This document shows positions 33,239-42,561 of a DNA stretch of 64,000 bases, piece after piece. The stretch comes from Sphingomonas sp. Leaf407 (GTDB taxonomy: Bacteria; Pseudomonadota; Alphaproteobacteria; Sphingomonadales; Sphingomonadaceae). Under the pieces are notes generated by a model. The model searched no databases and was not told the origin of the DNA. It saw only the letters and a program-made list of their open reading frames with translations. The stretch spans positions 62,001-126,000 of the forward strand of contig NZ_LMQO01000004.1 in the NCBI RefSeq assembly GCF_001425385.1, written 5' to 3'. Made by a program: the position numbers and the translations under genes. Position 1 is the first letter of the stretch. Each line of letters opens with the position of its first letter.

Positions 33239-35721
33239 GCGAGGGTCAGCCCGGCTTCGCGCAGCGCCTGCGCGCCTTGCAGGAAATAGCGGGTGGCGAT
33301 GGCGTCGGACAGTTTCTGCAACTGCTGGTTGATCTCCAGCACCCAGCCGCGATCGATCCGGTCGGCCGCCCCCATGGCGATGCCGGCGGTCAGCCGCGCG
33401 GCAATGCGCTGTTGCGGTTCGGCCAGCCCGGCATCGTTCAGCACCGGCAGCTTCGCCAGATGCGCGACGATCGTCTCCACCTGAAACGCGAGGCCCCGCG
33501 GATTGCCGGGGTCGAGCGCGATCAGATCGATCACCGGCACCCGCGCGAAGCCAATCAGATAGCGCTGGCGATAGCTGATCTGGCTGTCGGCCAGGTCGAG
33601 CAGCGTCGACAGGTCCTCGCCGCTCGCCCGGCGCAGGTCGACCGCGAGCAAGGTGCGCGTGGTGGCCAGCGCGCGTTCGATGCGACGGCCCAGATCGTGG
33701 AACCGCCACGCATCGGTCCGCCCCATATGTTCGGCCGACAGTCCGGCCAGCGCGGCATAGCGGCGCTGCAACGTGCCCGCCCGGTCGAGCAGCGTGCCGC
33801 CGACCGGATGCGGCGCATCGAGCAGCCGCACCATATCCGCCGACAGCCGGTCGCGCGACACCGCGCCGATGCTGGCGGCCAGCGCGTTGACCGCGCGCAC
33901 GCTGCCCCAGCCGTCGACCGCCTCCATCGCCGCGCGCGCGAAATCGACGAGGTCGCGGCGGCGGTGACTGGGCGGGCGGGGTGCCGCTCCGGTATCGGCG
34001 ATGATCGTCACCAGCCGCTCGACCGTCTCGGGGGCCAGCGCCGCGCCGGTATCCGCCGAGATCGAATGGCCGAACAGCACGCGGATGACGCCGAGCAGCG
34101 CCTCGCCGCGTTCGAGATACCGCCCCAGCCAGAACAGATTGTCGGCGACCCGGCTGGGCAGCGTGCCAGGGTTGCGGCGCAACTCGACGCTGTCGGTCGG
34201 TTGCAGCAGCGAGACGGGCGCGACCGGATCGGGACCATGGACGATGACGTCGGCCGACCACGACCCCTCACCCATCACCGCCGCGCGCGGATCGGGCTGA
34301 TCGCCGATGCGGACGAATCCGCCGGGCAGCACCTGCCATTCGCCCGCCGCGTCGCGCGCGGCGAACACGCGCAAGCTGAACGGGCGGGGTTCGAGGCCCT
34401 CGCCGCAGCCGGTCGGCATCGTCGAGAGTTGCGCGACCTCCTGCCCGATATAATCCTGCGGCCGCAGCGCCATCGCCGCCGCCAGCCGTTCGCGCTGGCC
34501 CACATCCAGCGTCGCGCCGAGCACCGGCCCGCCATCCAGCCCCAGCACGCCGGGCACGAACGCCGGGCCGACGACCAGTTGGTCGAGATTGTCCAGTACC
34601 CGCGCCCGGTCGGCGGCATCGCCGCACCACCATGTCGGGACGGAAGGCAGCGCCGGATCGCGGCCGAGCAGGTGCCGGCCGATCGCGGGCAGGAAGGCGG
34701 CGAATGCGGGCGATTCGAGGACGCCCACCCCCGGCGCGTTGGCGATGACGACATTGCCCGCCGCCATCGCATCGACCAGGCCCGGCACGCCGATCGTCGA
34801 GGTCGAATCGAACGCCAGCGGATCGATGAGCCGCGGATCGAGCCGCCGCCACAGCGCGTCGATCCGCTTGAGGCCGGCGATGGTGCGCACGTACAACTGG
34901 TCGTCGCGCACCGCCAGATCGGCGCCCTCGACCAGCAGGAAGCCCAGATAGCGCGCGAGATGCGCCTGTTCGGCATAGCTGGGGTTGAGCTTGCCCGGCG
35001 TCAGCAGCCCGATGCGCGGTTCGGCGCGGCGGCAGGCGGCGGCGATCCCGGCGCGCACCCCGGCGAAGAACGGCGCGTGCCGCTCGACGTTCAGCCGCGC
35101 GGGCAGCGCGCCCAGCGTCCGCCCCATCGCCAGCCGGTTTTCCAGCGCATAGCCCGCCCCCACCGGCATGCGGACATGATCGGCCAGCACGCGCCACGTC
35201 CCCCCCGGATCGCGCGCCAGATCCATCGCGATGAAATGCAGTTGATGCCCGCCGGGCGGCACCAGCCCGACCATCGGGCGCAGGAACAGTGGCGATCCCG
35301 TCACCAGCATCGCCGGCAGCACGCCGTCGGCCACCAGCCGCTGGTCGCCATGGATGTCGGCGACGATCGATTCGAACAGTCCGGCGCGCTCGGCGACGCC
35401 GTGGGCGATGCCCTGCCATTCGGTCTTGCCGATCAGCAGCGGGACCGGCGAGAGCGGCCAGCGCCGCTCCTCGCTCTCGCCCGCCACGCGGTAGACGGTG
35501 CCGATGTCCTCGGCATGGCGCTGCGCGCGTTCGCGCGCCGGAGCCATCGTCTCGCCCGACAGCGTCGCCAGTTCCTCGAACGCTATTGCCCATGCCGCGC
35601 GGTCGCCCTCGCTCGCGTCGCACAGCATGTCGCCGCGCGGCGCGCGGGCGCAATAGTCGCGCACCCAGCGTTCGGCGGTCACGCCCGCGTCCAGCAGTCC
35701 GTTGTTCGCGTGGATCGCCAT
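33235..35721 (-). CDS. Circularly permuted ATP-grasp ligase fused to alpha-E domain
   Basis: An 828-residue fusion. Residues about 1 to 490 are the circularly permuted type-2 ATP-grasp region (DUF404/DUF407-like): YRVAGESEERRWPLSPVPLL, RIGLLTPGKLNPSYAEQAHLA, FLLVEGADLAVRDDQLYVRT, GVPGLVDAMAAGNVVIANAP. The remainder is an alpha-E (DUF403) helical domain starting SRVADNLFWLGRYLERGEA. Each is often a separate gene, so fusion implies they work on one substrate. The predicted chemistry is ATP-dependent amide formation on a peptide. The start at 35721 follows GGGGGAG. It is translationally coupled to the transglutaminase gene. The natural product is not known. Confidence 0.85.
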   Translation of the reverse strand: MAIHANNGLLDAGVTAERWVRDYCARAPRGDMLCDASEGDRAAWAIAFEELATLSGETMAPARERAQRHAEDIGTVYRVAGESEERRWPLSPVPLLIGKTEWQGIAHGVAERAGLFESIVADIHGDQRLVADGVLPAMLVTGSPLFLRPMVGLVPPGGHQLHFIAMDLARDPGGTWRVLADHVRMPVGAGYALENRLAMGRTLGALPARLNVERHAPFFAGVRAGIAAACRRAEPRIGLLTPGKLNPSYAEQAHLARYLGFLLVEGADLAVRDDQLYVRTIAGLKRIDALWRRLDPRLIDPLAFDSTSTIGVPGLVDAMAAGNVVIANAPGVGVLESPAFAAFLPAIGRHLLGRDPALPSVPTWWCGDAADRARVLDNLDQLVVGPAFVPGVLGLDGGPVLGATLDVGQRERLAAAMALRPQDYIGQEVAQLSTMPTGCGEGLEPRPFSLRVFAARDAAGEWQVLPGGFVRIGDQPDPRAAVMGEGSWSADVIVHGPDPVAPVSLLQPTDSVELRRNPGTLPSRVADNLFWLGRYLERGEALLGVIRVLFGHSISADTGAALAPETVERLVTIIADTGAAPRPPSHRRRDLVDFARAAMEAVDGWGSVRAVNALAASIGAVSRDRLSADMVRLLDAPHPVGGTLLDRAGTLQRRYAALAGLSAEHMGRTDAWRFHDLGRRIERALATTRTLLAVDLRRASGEDLSTLLDLADSQISYRQRYLIGFARVPVIDLIALDPGNPRGLAFQVETIVAHLAKLPVLNDAGLAEPQQRIAARLTAGIAMGAADRIDRGWVLEINQQLQKLSDAIATRYFLQGAQALREAGLTLA

Positions 35722-35936
35722 GCGCTCCCCCAATCCCCGCCTCTCCAAGCATGGGCGGCGGAACGGCGCAACCGCTTTGGGGGATGCGGCGTACCGGTGC
35801 AGGATCGAAAAACGCGGCACGCGATCGTCGTGCAACGCAGGGTGCCCGAAGCGCGGCGTTCGGCAGGCCCTGTGGATGGCTCGACCAAACGACGCGGGCA
35901 GTTCCCAAAAATGCGGGAGTCCGTCAGAACGGACCC

Positions 35937-36449
35937 ATGCCCGTCGTCGAGTTCGAGAACCGCAAACAACGTCCGCTTGTCCTGTCGATCGAACCGACAG
36001 GTGATCGGATCGAGGTTCCGCCGCTTGGGCGCGCCGCCATCCGCTATTCGCTGCCCGAACATGCAGAGGATCGTTACCATGCCGCGATCGGCGAACACAG
36101 GATCGATGTCTGGTGCGACGCAGGGGACTATGAGGTCGACATCGTTCCCCCGTCGCCATCGGACCGATTGCTGTGGGCGATTTGCGTGGAACTTGGCTAT
36201 TGCGGCGGTGTCGTCGATGGCGAGCCCGTTACCGTAACCGATCTGATCCCTGCGGCGGGTGTAATGACCGCCGGGGAATTTGCAGAACTGGCGATACGGG
36301 CGGACGGCTGGCCCGCATCAAGCCCCTTGCCGGACAACGCACTGCGACGGCTTCAGACGAAGTTCGTCGAATGTTTCGGACGAACCTCGGTCGAGGCGGA
36401 CGTGTTTCATCGCGTCACCCGGCGACCGTTCGATCGTGATCCTGCATAG
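35937..36449 (+). CDS. Hypothetical protein
   Basis: A 170-residue soluble protein that I do not recognise. It begins PVVEFENRKQRPLVLSIEPT and contains a beta-rich N-terminal half (RAAIRYSLPEHAEDRYHAAI, RIDVWCDAGDYEVDIVPPSP) and a helical C-terminal half (LLWAICVELGYCGGVV, LRRLQTKFVECFG). There is no signal peptide or membrane segment. The ATG at 35937 is the first in frame; no strong ribosome site is obvious, which lowers confidence. It is divergent from the ATP-grasp gene with about 215 bases between, and convergent with tsaC 22 bases away. Confidence 0.5.
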   Translation: MPVVEFENRKQRPLVLSIEPTGDRIEVPPLGRAAIRYSLPEHAEDRYHAAIGEHRIDVWCDAGDYEVDIVPPSPSDRLLWAICVELGYCGGVVDGEPVTVTDLIPAAGVMTAGEFAELAIRADGWPASSPLPDNALRRLQTKFVECFGRTSVEADVFHRVTRRPFDRDPA

Positions 36450-36471
36450 CGGCGATATACAGCCTGAACGG

Positions 36472-37422
36472 CTACACCGCCGCCCGCCGCAACCGGTCGT
36501 TGATCGCCGCGCCCAGCCCGTCCTCGGGCACCGGGGCCACCGCGATCGACCGGGCATCGCTCCGGTCCGCGCGGTGCAACGCATCGAACAGCGCCGCCGC
36601 CGCCTCGGTCAGATCGCCGCTTGCCGACAGCGTGGCGTCGCCCGTCACCACGCCGAAGCCGATCCGCCATTCGCCCGCGCGCCACCCGGTCGCGTTCAGG
36701 CGCAGCGGCTTGCCCGGTGCGTAATGGCTGGCGAGCTGGCCCGGTGCCTCGATCCCCGCGCCTGCGCCGCCGACCGGCACACCGAGCAGATCGGCCACCG
36801 CCTCGCGTGCGATCGGGCCGGGGCGCAGTTGCCGCACCGCTCCGCCGACACAGGCGATGATCGTCGACTCCAGCCCCCGCGCGGTCGGCCCGCCGTCGAT
36901 CACCAGCGGTATCCGCCCGTCGAGGCTGCGCAGGACATGCCCGGCGCGGGTCGGGCTGATCGATCCGCTGGCATTGGCCGACGGCGCGGCCAGCGGCTTG
37001 CCACATGCCGCCAGCAACGCCTGCATCGCATCATGCGCCGGCACGCGAAGCGCGATCGTCGGCAATCCCGCCGTCACCAGCGAGGCGATCCCCGTATGCT
37101 CGCGTAGCGGCAGCACCAATGTCAGCGGCCCCGGCCAATAGGCATCGGCCAACCGCGCGGCATGGTCGTCGAACACCGCCAGCGCCTCGGCCGCCGCACG
37201 GTCGGGCACATGGACGATCAGCGGATTGAACGACGGCCGTCCCTTGGCCGCATAGATGCCGGCGACGGCACGCGAATCGGTCGCGTCGGCGGCGAGGCCA
37301 TAGACCGTCTCGGTCGGCACCGCGACGCAGCCGCCCTCCGCGATCACCGCCGCCGCCGCGGCGATCCCCGCGCTGCCGTAAGGGAAGGTCCGGGTGGTCA
37401 TCGAGGGATTTGGAAGCGCCAT
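36472..37422 (-). CDS. tsaC: L-threonylcarbamoyladenylate synthase (Sua5/YrdC family)
   Basis: A 316-residue protein. The YrdC core has GGCVAVPTETVYGLAADATD, AKGRPSFNPLIVHV, LRVPAHDAMQALLAA and SANASGSISPTRAGHV, then SLDGRIPLVIDGG. A C-terminal extension of about 100 residues (GVPVGGAGAGIEAPGQLASH) makes it Sua5-like and not the short TsaC type. It makes threonylcarbamoyl-AMP from threonine, bicarbonate and ATP for t6A37 in tRNAs decoding ANN codons. Start is either ATG 37422 or the in-frame ATG at 37401. It is divergent from the acyl-CoA dehydrogenase gene, 47 bases apart. Confidence 0.92.
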   Translation of the reverse strand: MALPNPSMTTRTFPYGSAGIAAAAAVIAEGGCVAVPTETVYGLAADATDSRAVAGIYAAKGRPSFNPLIVHVPDRAAAEALAVFDDHAARLADAYWPGPLTLVLPLREHTGIASLVTAGLPTIALRVPAHDAMQALLAACGKPLAAPSANASGSISPTRAGHVLRSLDGRIPLVIDGGPTARGLESTIIACVGGAVRQLRPGPIAREAVADLLGVPVGGAGAGIEAPGQLASHYAPGKPLRLNATGWRAGEWRIGFGVVTGDATLSASGDLTEAAAALFDALHRADRSDARSIAVAPVPEDGLGAAINDRLRRAAV

Positions 37423-37469
37423 GATTTGGGAGCTATAGCCTATCGCAAAACAGAAACGAGAGAGGGCAA

Positions 37470-39191
37470 ATGGACCTGACCCCCGCCACCGCCGAACAGC
37501 GGTTCGCGCTGACCCACGCTTCGGGCATCGAGGCGCTCGCGCAAAGCGAACGCTTCGCCGAGGCGACCCCCGACATGCTGGATGCCATCCTCGACGGGAT
37601 CGGCCAGTTCGCGGCGGGCGAATGGCGGCCGCTCGACCGGGCGGGCGATACCGTCGGTGCGCGCTGGACTCCGCAAGGGGTGGTGATGCCCGATGGCTAC
37701 CGCGCCGCCTATCAGGCCTATGTCGCGGGCGGATGGGGCACGATCGGGTCGCCGGTCGACCATGGTGGACAGGGCATGCCGTTCGCGGTCGCCACCGCCG
37801 TCCTCGAAACGCTCGGCACCGCCAACATGGGGTTCGCGCTCGCCCCCACCCTCACGGTCGGCGCGGTCGAGGCGCTGGTCCATCATGGCAGCCCCGAACA
37901 ACAGGCGCGCTATCTGCCGCACCTCGCCACCGGGGCATGGACCGGCACGATGAACCTGACCGAGCCGCAGGCCGGATCGGACGTCGGCGCGCTCACCACC
38001 CGCGCCGAACCGGTCGGCGACGGTGGCTGGCGGGTTACGGGCACCAAAATCTACATCTCGTTCGGCGATCACGACATGGCCGACAACATCGTCCACCTCG
38101 TCCTCGCCCGCACGCCGGGGGCGCCAAAGGGGACCAGAGGCATCTCGCTGTTCCTCGTTCCCAAATACCGGCTGAACGCGGACGGGACGCCGGGCGAGCC
38201 GAACGACATCCGCGTCGTCTCGATCGAGCACAAGATGGGGCTGCACGCCTCGCCCACCTGCGTCCTGTCGTTCGGCGACAACGGAAACTGCATCGGCGAG
38301 CTGATCGGCGGTGAGGGCGGCGGCATGCGCGCGATGTTCACGATGATGAACAACGCCAGGCTGAACGTCGGCCTGCAAGGCGTGCAGGTGGCCGAGGCGG
38401 CGACGCAGCGGGCCATCGCCTATGCCCGCGACCGGGTGCAGTCGCCCCGTGCCTCGGCGCCCGGCGCACCGGTCGCGATCATCGAGCATCCCGACGTGCG
38501 CCGCATGCTGCTGCGGATGACCGCGCAGACGATGGCGGCGCGCGCGCTGGTCTATTACGCCGCCGGACAGGTCGACCGCGCGACGCTGGGGATGGCGGGG
38601 GCCAGGGCGCGGCTCGACCTCGTCACCCCGCTCGCCAAGGCGCACGGCACCGACATCGGCTGCGAGGTCGCCAGCCTCGGCATCCAGGTCCATGGCGGCA
38701 TGGGCTATATCGAGGAGACGGGGGCCGCGCAGCATTTCCGCGACGCGCGCATCACCCCGATCTATGAGGGCACCAACGGCATCCAGGCCGCCGATCTGGT
38801 CGGGCGCAAGCTGGTCGGCGACGGTGGCGCGGGTATCGAGGCGCTGTTCGCCGAGATGGCGGGCGAGGTCGGCCATGCCGCGCTCGCCGACCTGCTGGGC
38901 GATACCCGCGCGGTAGCGCGCTGGATGCTGGAGGCGGATACCGACGACCGGCTGGCGGGCAGCTATCCGTTCCTCACCATGGTTTCGACCACGGTCTGCG
39001 GCTGGCTGCTGGAGAAACAGGCGCGCGCGCTTGGCGAGCAGGACGATCCCGACTTTGCCGCCCGCAAGTGCGCGGCGGTGGCCTTCTATCTCGATCGGAT
39101 CGTGCCCGAAGCGCGCGGCCTCGGCATGGCGGCGATGGCCGGCGCGGTGGGGCTGTACACGCTGTCGGCGGAGCAGTTCGCGGTGCGCTGA
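37470..39191 (+). CDS. Acyl-CoA dehydrogenase
   Basis: A 573-residue flavoenzyme. The FAD and substrate regions are present: MNLTEPQAGSDVGALTTRAE, VTGTKIYISFGDHDMADNI and IQVHGGMGYIEETGAAQHFR. The catalytic base motif is ITPIYEGTNGIQAADLVGRK. It is about 190 residues longer than classic short-chain enzymes, with a C-terminal extension (VARWMLEADTDDRLAGSYPF) typical of sphingomonad long-chain members. It catalyses alpha-beta dehydrogenation of an acyl-CoA in beta-oxidation, passing electrons to ETF. A ribosome site GAGAGGG precedes the ATG. No other beta-oxidation gene is adjacent. Confidence 0.9.
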   Translation: MDLTPATAEQRFALTHASGIEALAQSERFAEATPDMLDAILDGIGQFAAGEWRPLDRAGDTVGARWTPQGVVMPDGYRAAYQAYVAGGWGTIGSPVDHGGQGMPFAVATAVLETLGTANMGFALAPTLTVGAVEALVHHGSPEQQARYLPHLATGAWTGTMNLTEPQAGSDVGALTTRAEPVGDGGWRVTGTKIYISFGDHDMADNIVHLVLARTPGAPKGTRGISLFLVPKYRLNADGTPGEPNDIRVVSIEHKMGLHASPTCVLSFGDNGNCIGELIGGEGGGMRAMFTMMNNARLNVGLQGVQVAEAATQRAIAYARDRVQSPRASAPGAPVAIIEHPDVRRMLLRMTAQTMAARALVYYAAGQVDRATLGMAGARARLDLVTPLAKAHGTDIGCEVASLGIQVHGGMGYIEETGAAQHFRDARITPIYEGTNGIQAADLVGRKLVGDGGAGIEALFAEMAGEVGHAALADLLGDTRAVARWMLEADTDDRLAGSYPFLTMVSTTVCGWLLEKQARALGEQDDPDFAARKCAAVAFYLDRIVPEARGLGMAAMAGAVGLYTLSAEQFAVR

Positions 39192-39206
39192 GGCGCGCCG
39201 CCGGCG

Positions 39207-39404
39207 TCAGGCGGCGATGCCCGGCCGGGTCAGCAGGTGCGTCGGACGCACGGCGTTGTTGATCGGCAGCGTGTCGCCGCAGCAGGCGCATTCGGCGATC
39301 ACCCGCCCGACGTTCCACTGCGACGCGCCGCAGGTCGGGCAGTTGTTGTGACCATGTAGCGCAAAGACCGGCACCCGCGTGCCGATGACGACCGTTCGGT
39401 CCAT
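39207..39404 (-). CDS. Small zinc-ribbon protein
   Basis: A 65-residue protein with two CxxC knuckles, NNCPTCGAS and ECACCGD, spaced 14 residues apart, as in a zinc ribbon. The start at 39404 (DRTVVIGTRVPVFALHG) has GGGAGAACGCC upstream; a longer frame is possible but lacks a ribosome site. The function is unknown; small proteins of this type may bind nucleic acid or act in metal handling. It is convergent with the acyl-CoA dehydrogenase, 15 bases away. Confidence 0.65.
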   Translation of the reverse strand: MDRTVVIGTRVPVFALHGHNNCPTCGASQWNVGRVIAECACCGDTLPINNAVRPTHLLTRPGIAA

Positions 39405-39553
39405 GGCGTTCTCCCTGAGCGGGGAGGAACGTCGCGTGCGCGTCACGGTTCCGTAACGAAGCCATCGGAAGAACCGGATCGGGGACAAGGGTTCCGCTCG
39501 TACAAAGTCATTGGCCGATTGCCGACCACGGCCGACCGCAAACCGGCGCCGGA

Positions 39554-39913
39554 TCAGGCGATCGCCCGATCCTCCAGCAGCGCGCGGGGGTCAAGCCCCA
39601 ACAGGTCGATATGCTGGCGGATGCGCGGCCAGTGTCCGGTCAGGAAGCGTTCGCGCTCGGCCACGCACAGCCGCTCGACCGCGCCGGGCAGCACGAACAT
39701 GCCCACGCCGCGCCGGACCTCGACATAGCCGTCGTCCTGGAACGTCTGATAGGCCTTGGCGACGGTCAGCGGGTTCGCGCCATGTTCGGCGGCGAAGGCC
39801 CGGACCGAGGGCAACTGGTCCCCGGCGCGATAGTCGCCACGCAGGATCGCCGCTGCGACGAGCGCGCGCAGGCGGAGATAGACGGGCGTGTCTTCGTGGT
39901 CGATCGCTGTCAT
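39554..39913 (-). CDS. GntR-family regulator, YtrA subfamily
   Basis: A 119-residue transcription factor. The winged-helix motif is complete: YLRLRALVAAAILRGDYRAG, DQLPSVRAFAAEHGANPLTV, AKAYQTFQDDGYVEVRRGVG. The short tail after the helix-turn-helix (about 40 residues) fits the YtrA subfamily, which usually controls nearby ABC transporters. None is adjacent here; the next gene on the same strand is a nitroreductase 38 bases upstream, so the target is uncertain. Confidence 0.85.
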   Translation of the reverse strand: MTAIDHEDTPVYLRLRALVAAAILRGDYRAGDQLPSVRAFAAEHGANPLTVAKAYQTFQDDGYVEVRRGVGMFVLPGAVERLCVAERERFLTGHWPRIRQHIDLLGLDPRALLEDRAIA

Positions 39914-39951
39914 GCTGGATTAATACAGCAAGGATCGCAGAAGTCCATCGT

Positions 39952-40533
39952 TCATCCGGCCCAGCGAGTACCGATCCGCGCCGGATCGGGACGCGGCCGC
40001 TCGTCGAGCGGCCGGCCGGGCGACCCGAAATAGAAGAAACCGACGATCCGCTCGCGCGCGCCGCCGAAGGCATCGCGCACGGATTCATCCTCCGCCGCCC
40101 AGCCGGTCAGCCAGCTTCCGACATAGCCCAGCGCATGGCCGGCATGTAGCAGGTTCATCGCTGCCGCCCCTGCCGACAGTTCCTGTTCCCAGCGCGGGAT
40201 ATGGCTTGGGATGACCGGCGCGGAGAGCATGACGACCAACGCCTCGCCCTCGTGCGCGAACCGGTCGCAGGCGTCCAGTTGCGCCTCGGTCGCTTGGCGG
40301 TTGGCGCCGGTGAAGGCGTCGCGCAGCAATCGCGCCAGCGCCTCGCGCCGGTCGTTCGGCACGATCACGAAGCGCCACGGCGCCAGCTTGCCATGGTCGG
40401 GCGTGCGTGCGGCGAGCGCGATCATCTGGTCCAGTTCGGCGTCGTCCGGCCCCGGTGCCACCATGTCGCGCGGCTTGCCCGACCGGCGGGTGCGAAGGTG
40501 GGCGAGCAGCGACGAGCGATCGTTGAAGGTCAT
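39952..40533 (-). CDS. Nitroreductase-family flavoprotein (YdjA-like)
   Basis: A 193-residue protein of the FMN-dependent nitroreductase fold. It starts TFNDRSSLLAHLRTRRSGKP (FMN-binding RRS region) and has AARTPDHGKLAPWRFVIVPN, ELSAGAAAMNLLHAGHALGY and RIVGFFYFGSPGRPLDERPR, a standard C-terminal motif. It should use NAD(P)H to reduce nitroaromatics, quinones or flavin-linked substrates. Its length suits the short YdjA type, which lacks the long insert of NfsA. It is in the same orientation as the GntR gene downstream and may be co-transcribed with it; the start at 40533 is the only good one. Confidence 0.85.
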   Translation of the reverse strand: MTFNDRSSLLAHLRTRRSGKPRDMVAPGPDDAELDQMIALAARTPDHGKLAPWRFVIVPNDRREALARLLRDAFTGANRQATEAQLDACDRFAHEGEALVVMLSAPVIPSHIPRWEQELSAGAAAMNLLHAGHALGYVGSWLTGWAAEDESVRDAFGGARERIVGFFYFGSPGRPLDERPRPDPARIGTRWAG

Positions 40534-40674
40534 GGGCCGGCAGGTAGGCACTTGGCCCCCGGCGCACAATGCGCTTGGCATTGCCGTTTTCGCCGTTAGG
40601 CTCGCGCCATCCGCGAACCCCAGCGCCGTACCCGGCAGCAGGGGCGCCTATTTGTTTCGGGGGATGCGAGTACC

Positions 40675-42306
40675 GTGTTTGGCCTACCCATTATTCCATC
40701 GATCGCGGCGGGGTTCCTGATCCTGCTGCTGGCGCTGGGCGGTATCGCCGCTGCGTCGAAGGGCGAAGAGTTCGCCGGCCATCCCAAGGGGCTCTACGTC
40801 CTGTTCTTCGCCGAGATGTGGGAGCGCTTCTCCTACTATGGCATGCGTGCGCTGCTGATCTTCTACCTTACCAAGCACTGGCTGTTCGGCGACAGCCAGT
40901 CCACGCTGATCTACGGTGCCTATACCTCGCTCGTCTATATCACCCCGGTGCTCGGCGGCTATCTCGCCGACCGCTATCTCGGGCAGCGCAAGGCGGTGCT
41001 GTTCGGCGCGGTCGTCCTCACCATCGGCCATCTGCTGATGGCGTTCGAGGGGCAGAGCGGCATCACCGATCCGCTGGTCAAGCAGGCCGATCCGGCGATC
41101 AACATCTTCTGGGCGGCGCTCGCCTGCATCATCGTCGGTTCGGGCTTCCTGAAGGCGAACATCTCGGTGATCGTCGGGCAGCTCTACAGCCGCACCGATG
41201 TGCGCCGCGATGGCGCCTACACCATCTTCTACGTCGGGATTAACGTCGGCGCGGCGCTCGGCGTCATCTTCGCGGGCTATCTCGGCGAAACCTATGGCTG
41301 GTCCTACGGCTTCGGCGCGGCGGGCATCGGCATGCTGCTGGGGCTGCTGGTGTTCGTACTCGGCAAGCCGCTGCTGAAGGGTCAGGGCGAGGCTCCCCGC
41401 CCGCTCGCCAAAAGCACCGAATGGACGCTGTACGCGCTCGGCCTCGCCTCGATCGGGGTCATCTGGGCGCTGATCCAGTACAATTCGGTCATCGAGACGC
41501 TGCTGATCGTCTCGGGTGTCGCGCTGCTCGGCTATGTCCTGTTCGAATCGTTCAAGCTGCCCAAGGAACCGCGTGAACGGATGTTCGCCATCCTGTTCCT
41601 GATCGCGCTCAACCCGGTGTTCTGGGGCCTGTTCGAACAGGCGGGCGGATCGCTCAACCTCTATACCGACCGCTATGTCGATCGCGGCGGGGTGCCCGCA
41701 TCGCTGTTCCAGTCGATCAACTCGATCTACATCGTGATCTTCGGTCCCATCTTCGCAGCACTCTGGGTGGCGCTGGGCAAGCGCCGGGTCGAACCCTCCG
41801 CCCCGGCCAAGTTCGCGCTGGCGCTGCTCCAGGTCGGCTTCTCGTTCCTAGTGTTCGTCTGGGGTGCGCGGAGCGTCGGGCCGGAAATCGCGACGCCGGT
41901 GCTGTTCGTGTTCCTGATCTACTTCTTCCAGACCACCGGCGAGCTGTGCCTGTCGCCCGTCGGCCTCTCGGCGATGAACCGGCTGGCACCGAAGCACCTC
42001 GCCAGCCTCATCATGGGTGCATGGTTCTACATGACGGCGGTCGGCAATTTCGTCGCGGGCAAGATCGGCGAGGCGACCGGCGGCGAAGGCGGCGAGATGA
42101 CCAAGGAGGGCACGCTGTCGGTCTATGCGACGATCGGCTGGTGGACGATCGGCATCGGCGTGGTCGTGCTGCTGCTGTCGCGGTTCGTCACCCGCTGGAT
42201 GCACCTCGGCTCACTGTCGGACGAGGTGGACCATTCGCTCGCCGGACAGGCGGAGATCGGCGAACCCAAGGCGGCGGGCGTCGACGTGTGGAAGGAACAA
42301 CGCTGA
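40675..42306 (+). CDS. POT/PTR2 family peptide transporter
   Basis: A 543-residue MFS protein with about fourteen spans. The POT signature ExxERFxYYG appears as EMWERFSYYGMRALLIFYL near residue 49. Further family motifs include GGYLADRYLGQRKAVLFGAV and NPVFWGLFEQAGGSLNLYTD, then FQTTGELCLSPVGLSAMNRL. It imports di- or tripeptides with protons. The start is GTG at 40675, preceded by GGGGGATGCGAG. It is monocistronic between the divergent nitroreductase and a family B repeat. Confidence 0.93.
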   Translation: MFGLPIIPSIAAGFLILLLALGGIAAASKGEEFAGHPKGLYVLFFAEMWERFSYYGMRALLIFYLTKHWLFGDSQSTLIYGAYTSLVYITPVLGGYLADRYLGQRKAVLFGAVVLTIGHLLMAFEGQSGITDPLVKQADPAINIFWAALACIIVGSGFLKANISVIVGQLYSRTDVRRDGAYTIFYVGINVGAALGVIFAGYLGETYGWSYGFGAAGIGMLLGLLVFVLGKPLLKGQGEAPRPLAKSTEWTLYALGLASIGVIWALIQYNSVIETLLIVSGVALLGYVLFESFKLPKEPRERMFAILFLIALNPVFWGLFEQAGGSLNLYTDRYVDRGGVPASLFQSINSIYIVIFGPIFAALWVALGKRRVEPSAPAKFALALLQVGFSFLVFVWGARSVGPEIATPVLFVFLIYFFQTTGELCLSPVGLSAMNRLAPKHLASLIMGAWFYMTAVGNFVAGKIGEATGGEGGEMTKEGTLSVYATIGWWTIGIGVVVLLLSRFVTRWMHLGSLSDEVDHSLAGQAEIGEPKAAGVDVWKEQR

Positions 42307-42358
42307 TCCCGGCCCCGACCGGCTGACCGTTGCAGACCCCGCTCCGGCCGATCCGCAC

Positions 42359-42454
42359 CGTCATTCCCGCGAAGGCGGGAATCCATAGACGCTACCGTTT
42401 CCATTCCTGCCGGGACGTCAGCGTGTATGGATTCCCGCCTTCGCGGGAATGACG
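42359..42454. repeat. Palindromic repeat family B, copy 2
   Basis: Perfect 29-base inverted arms, 42359-42387 and 42426-42454, beginning CGTCATTCCCGCGAAGG, with about 38 bases of loop. The right flank shares CATACACGCTGACGTC with copy 1 (read in reverse). It lies between the POT transporter stop and the DUF2147 gene and could serve as a bidirectional transcript end. Confidence 0.85.
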
Positions 42455-42561
42455 AGCTTTGGTCAGCGGTCCCCAAACATTACCGATTGTTCAGCGCGCG
42501 CTGACCCTGCGGCAAGCTGCGCCCGGGCAGAAGCGTTCCCATGAATAACGGGGGTGTGACG

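Noticed and set aside
33277..36237. A 986-codon open frame opposite the ATP-grasp/alpha-E gene
   Set aside because: Repetitive Arg/His/Gln composition, no start context, and the other strand holds the real gene.
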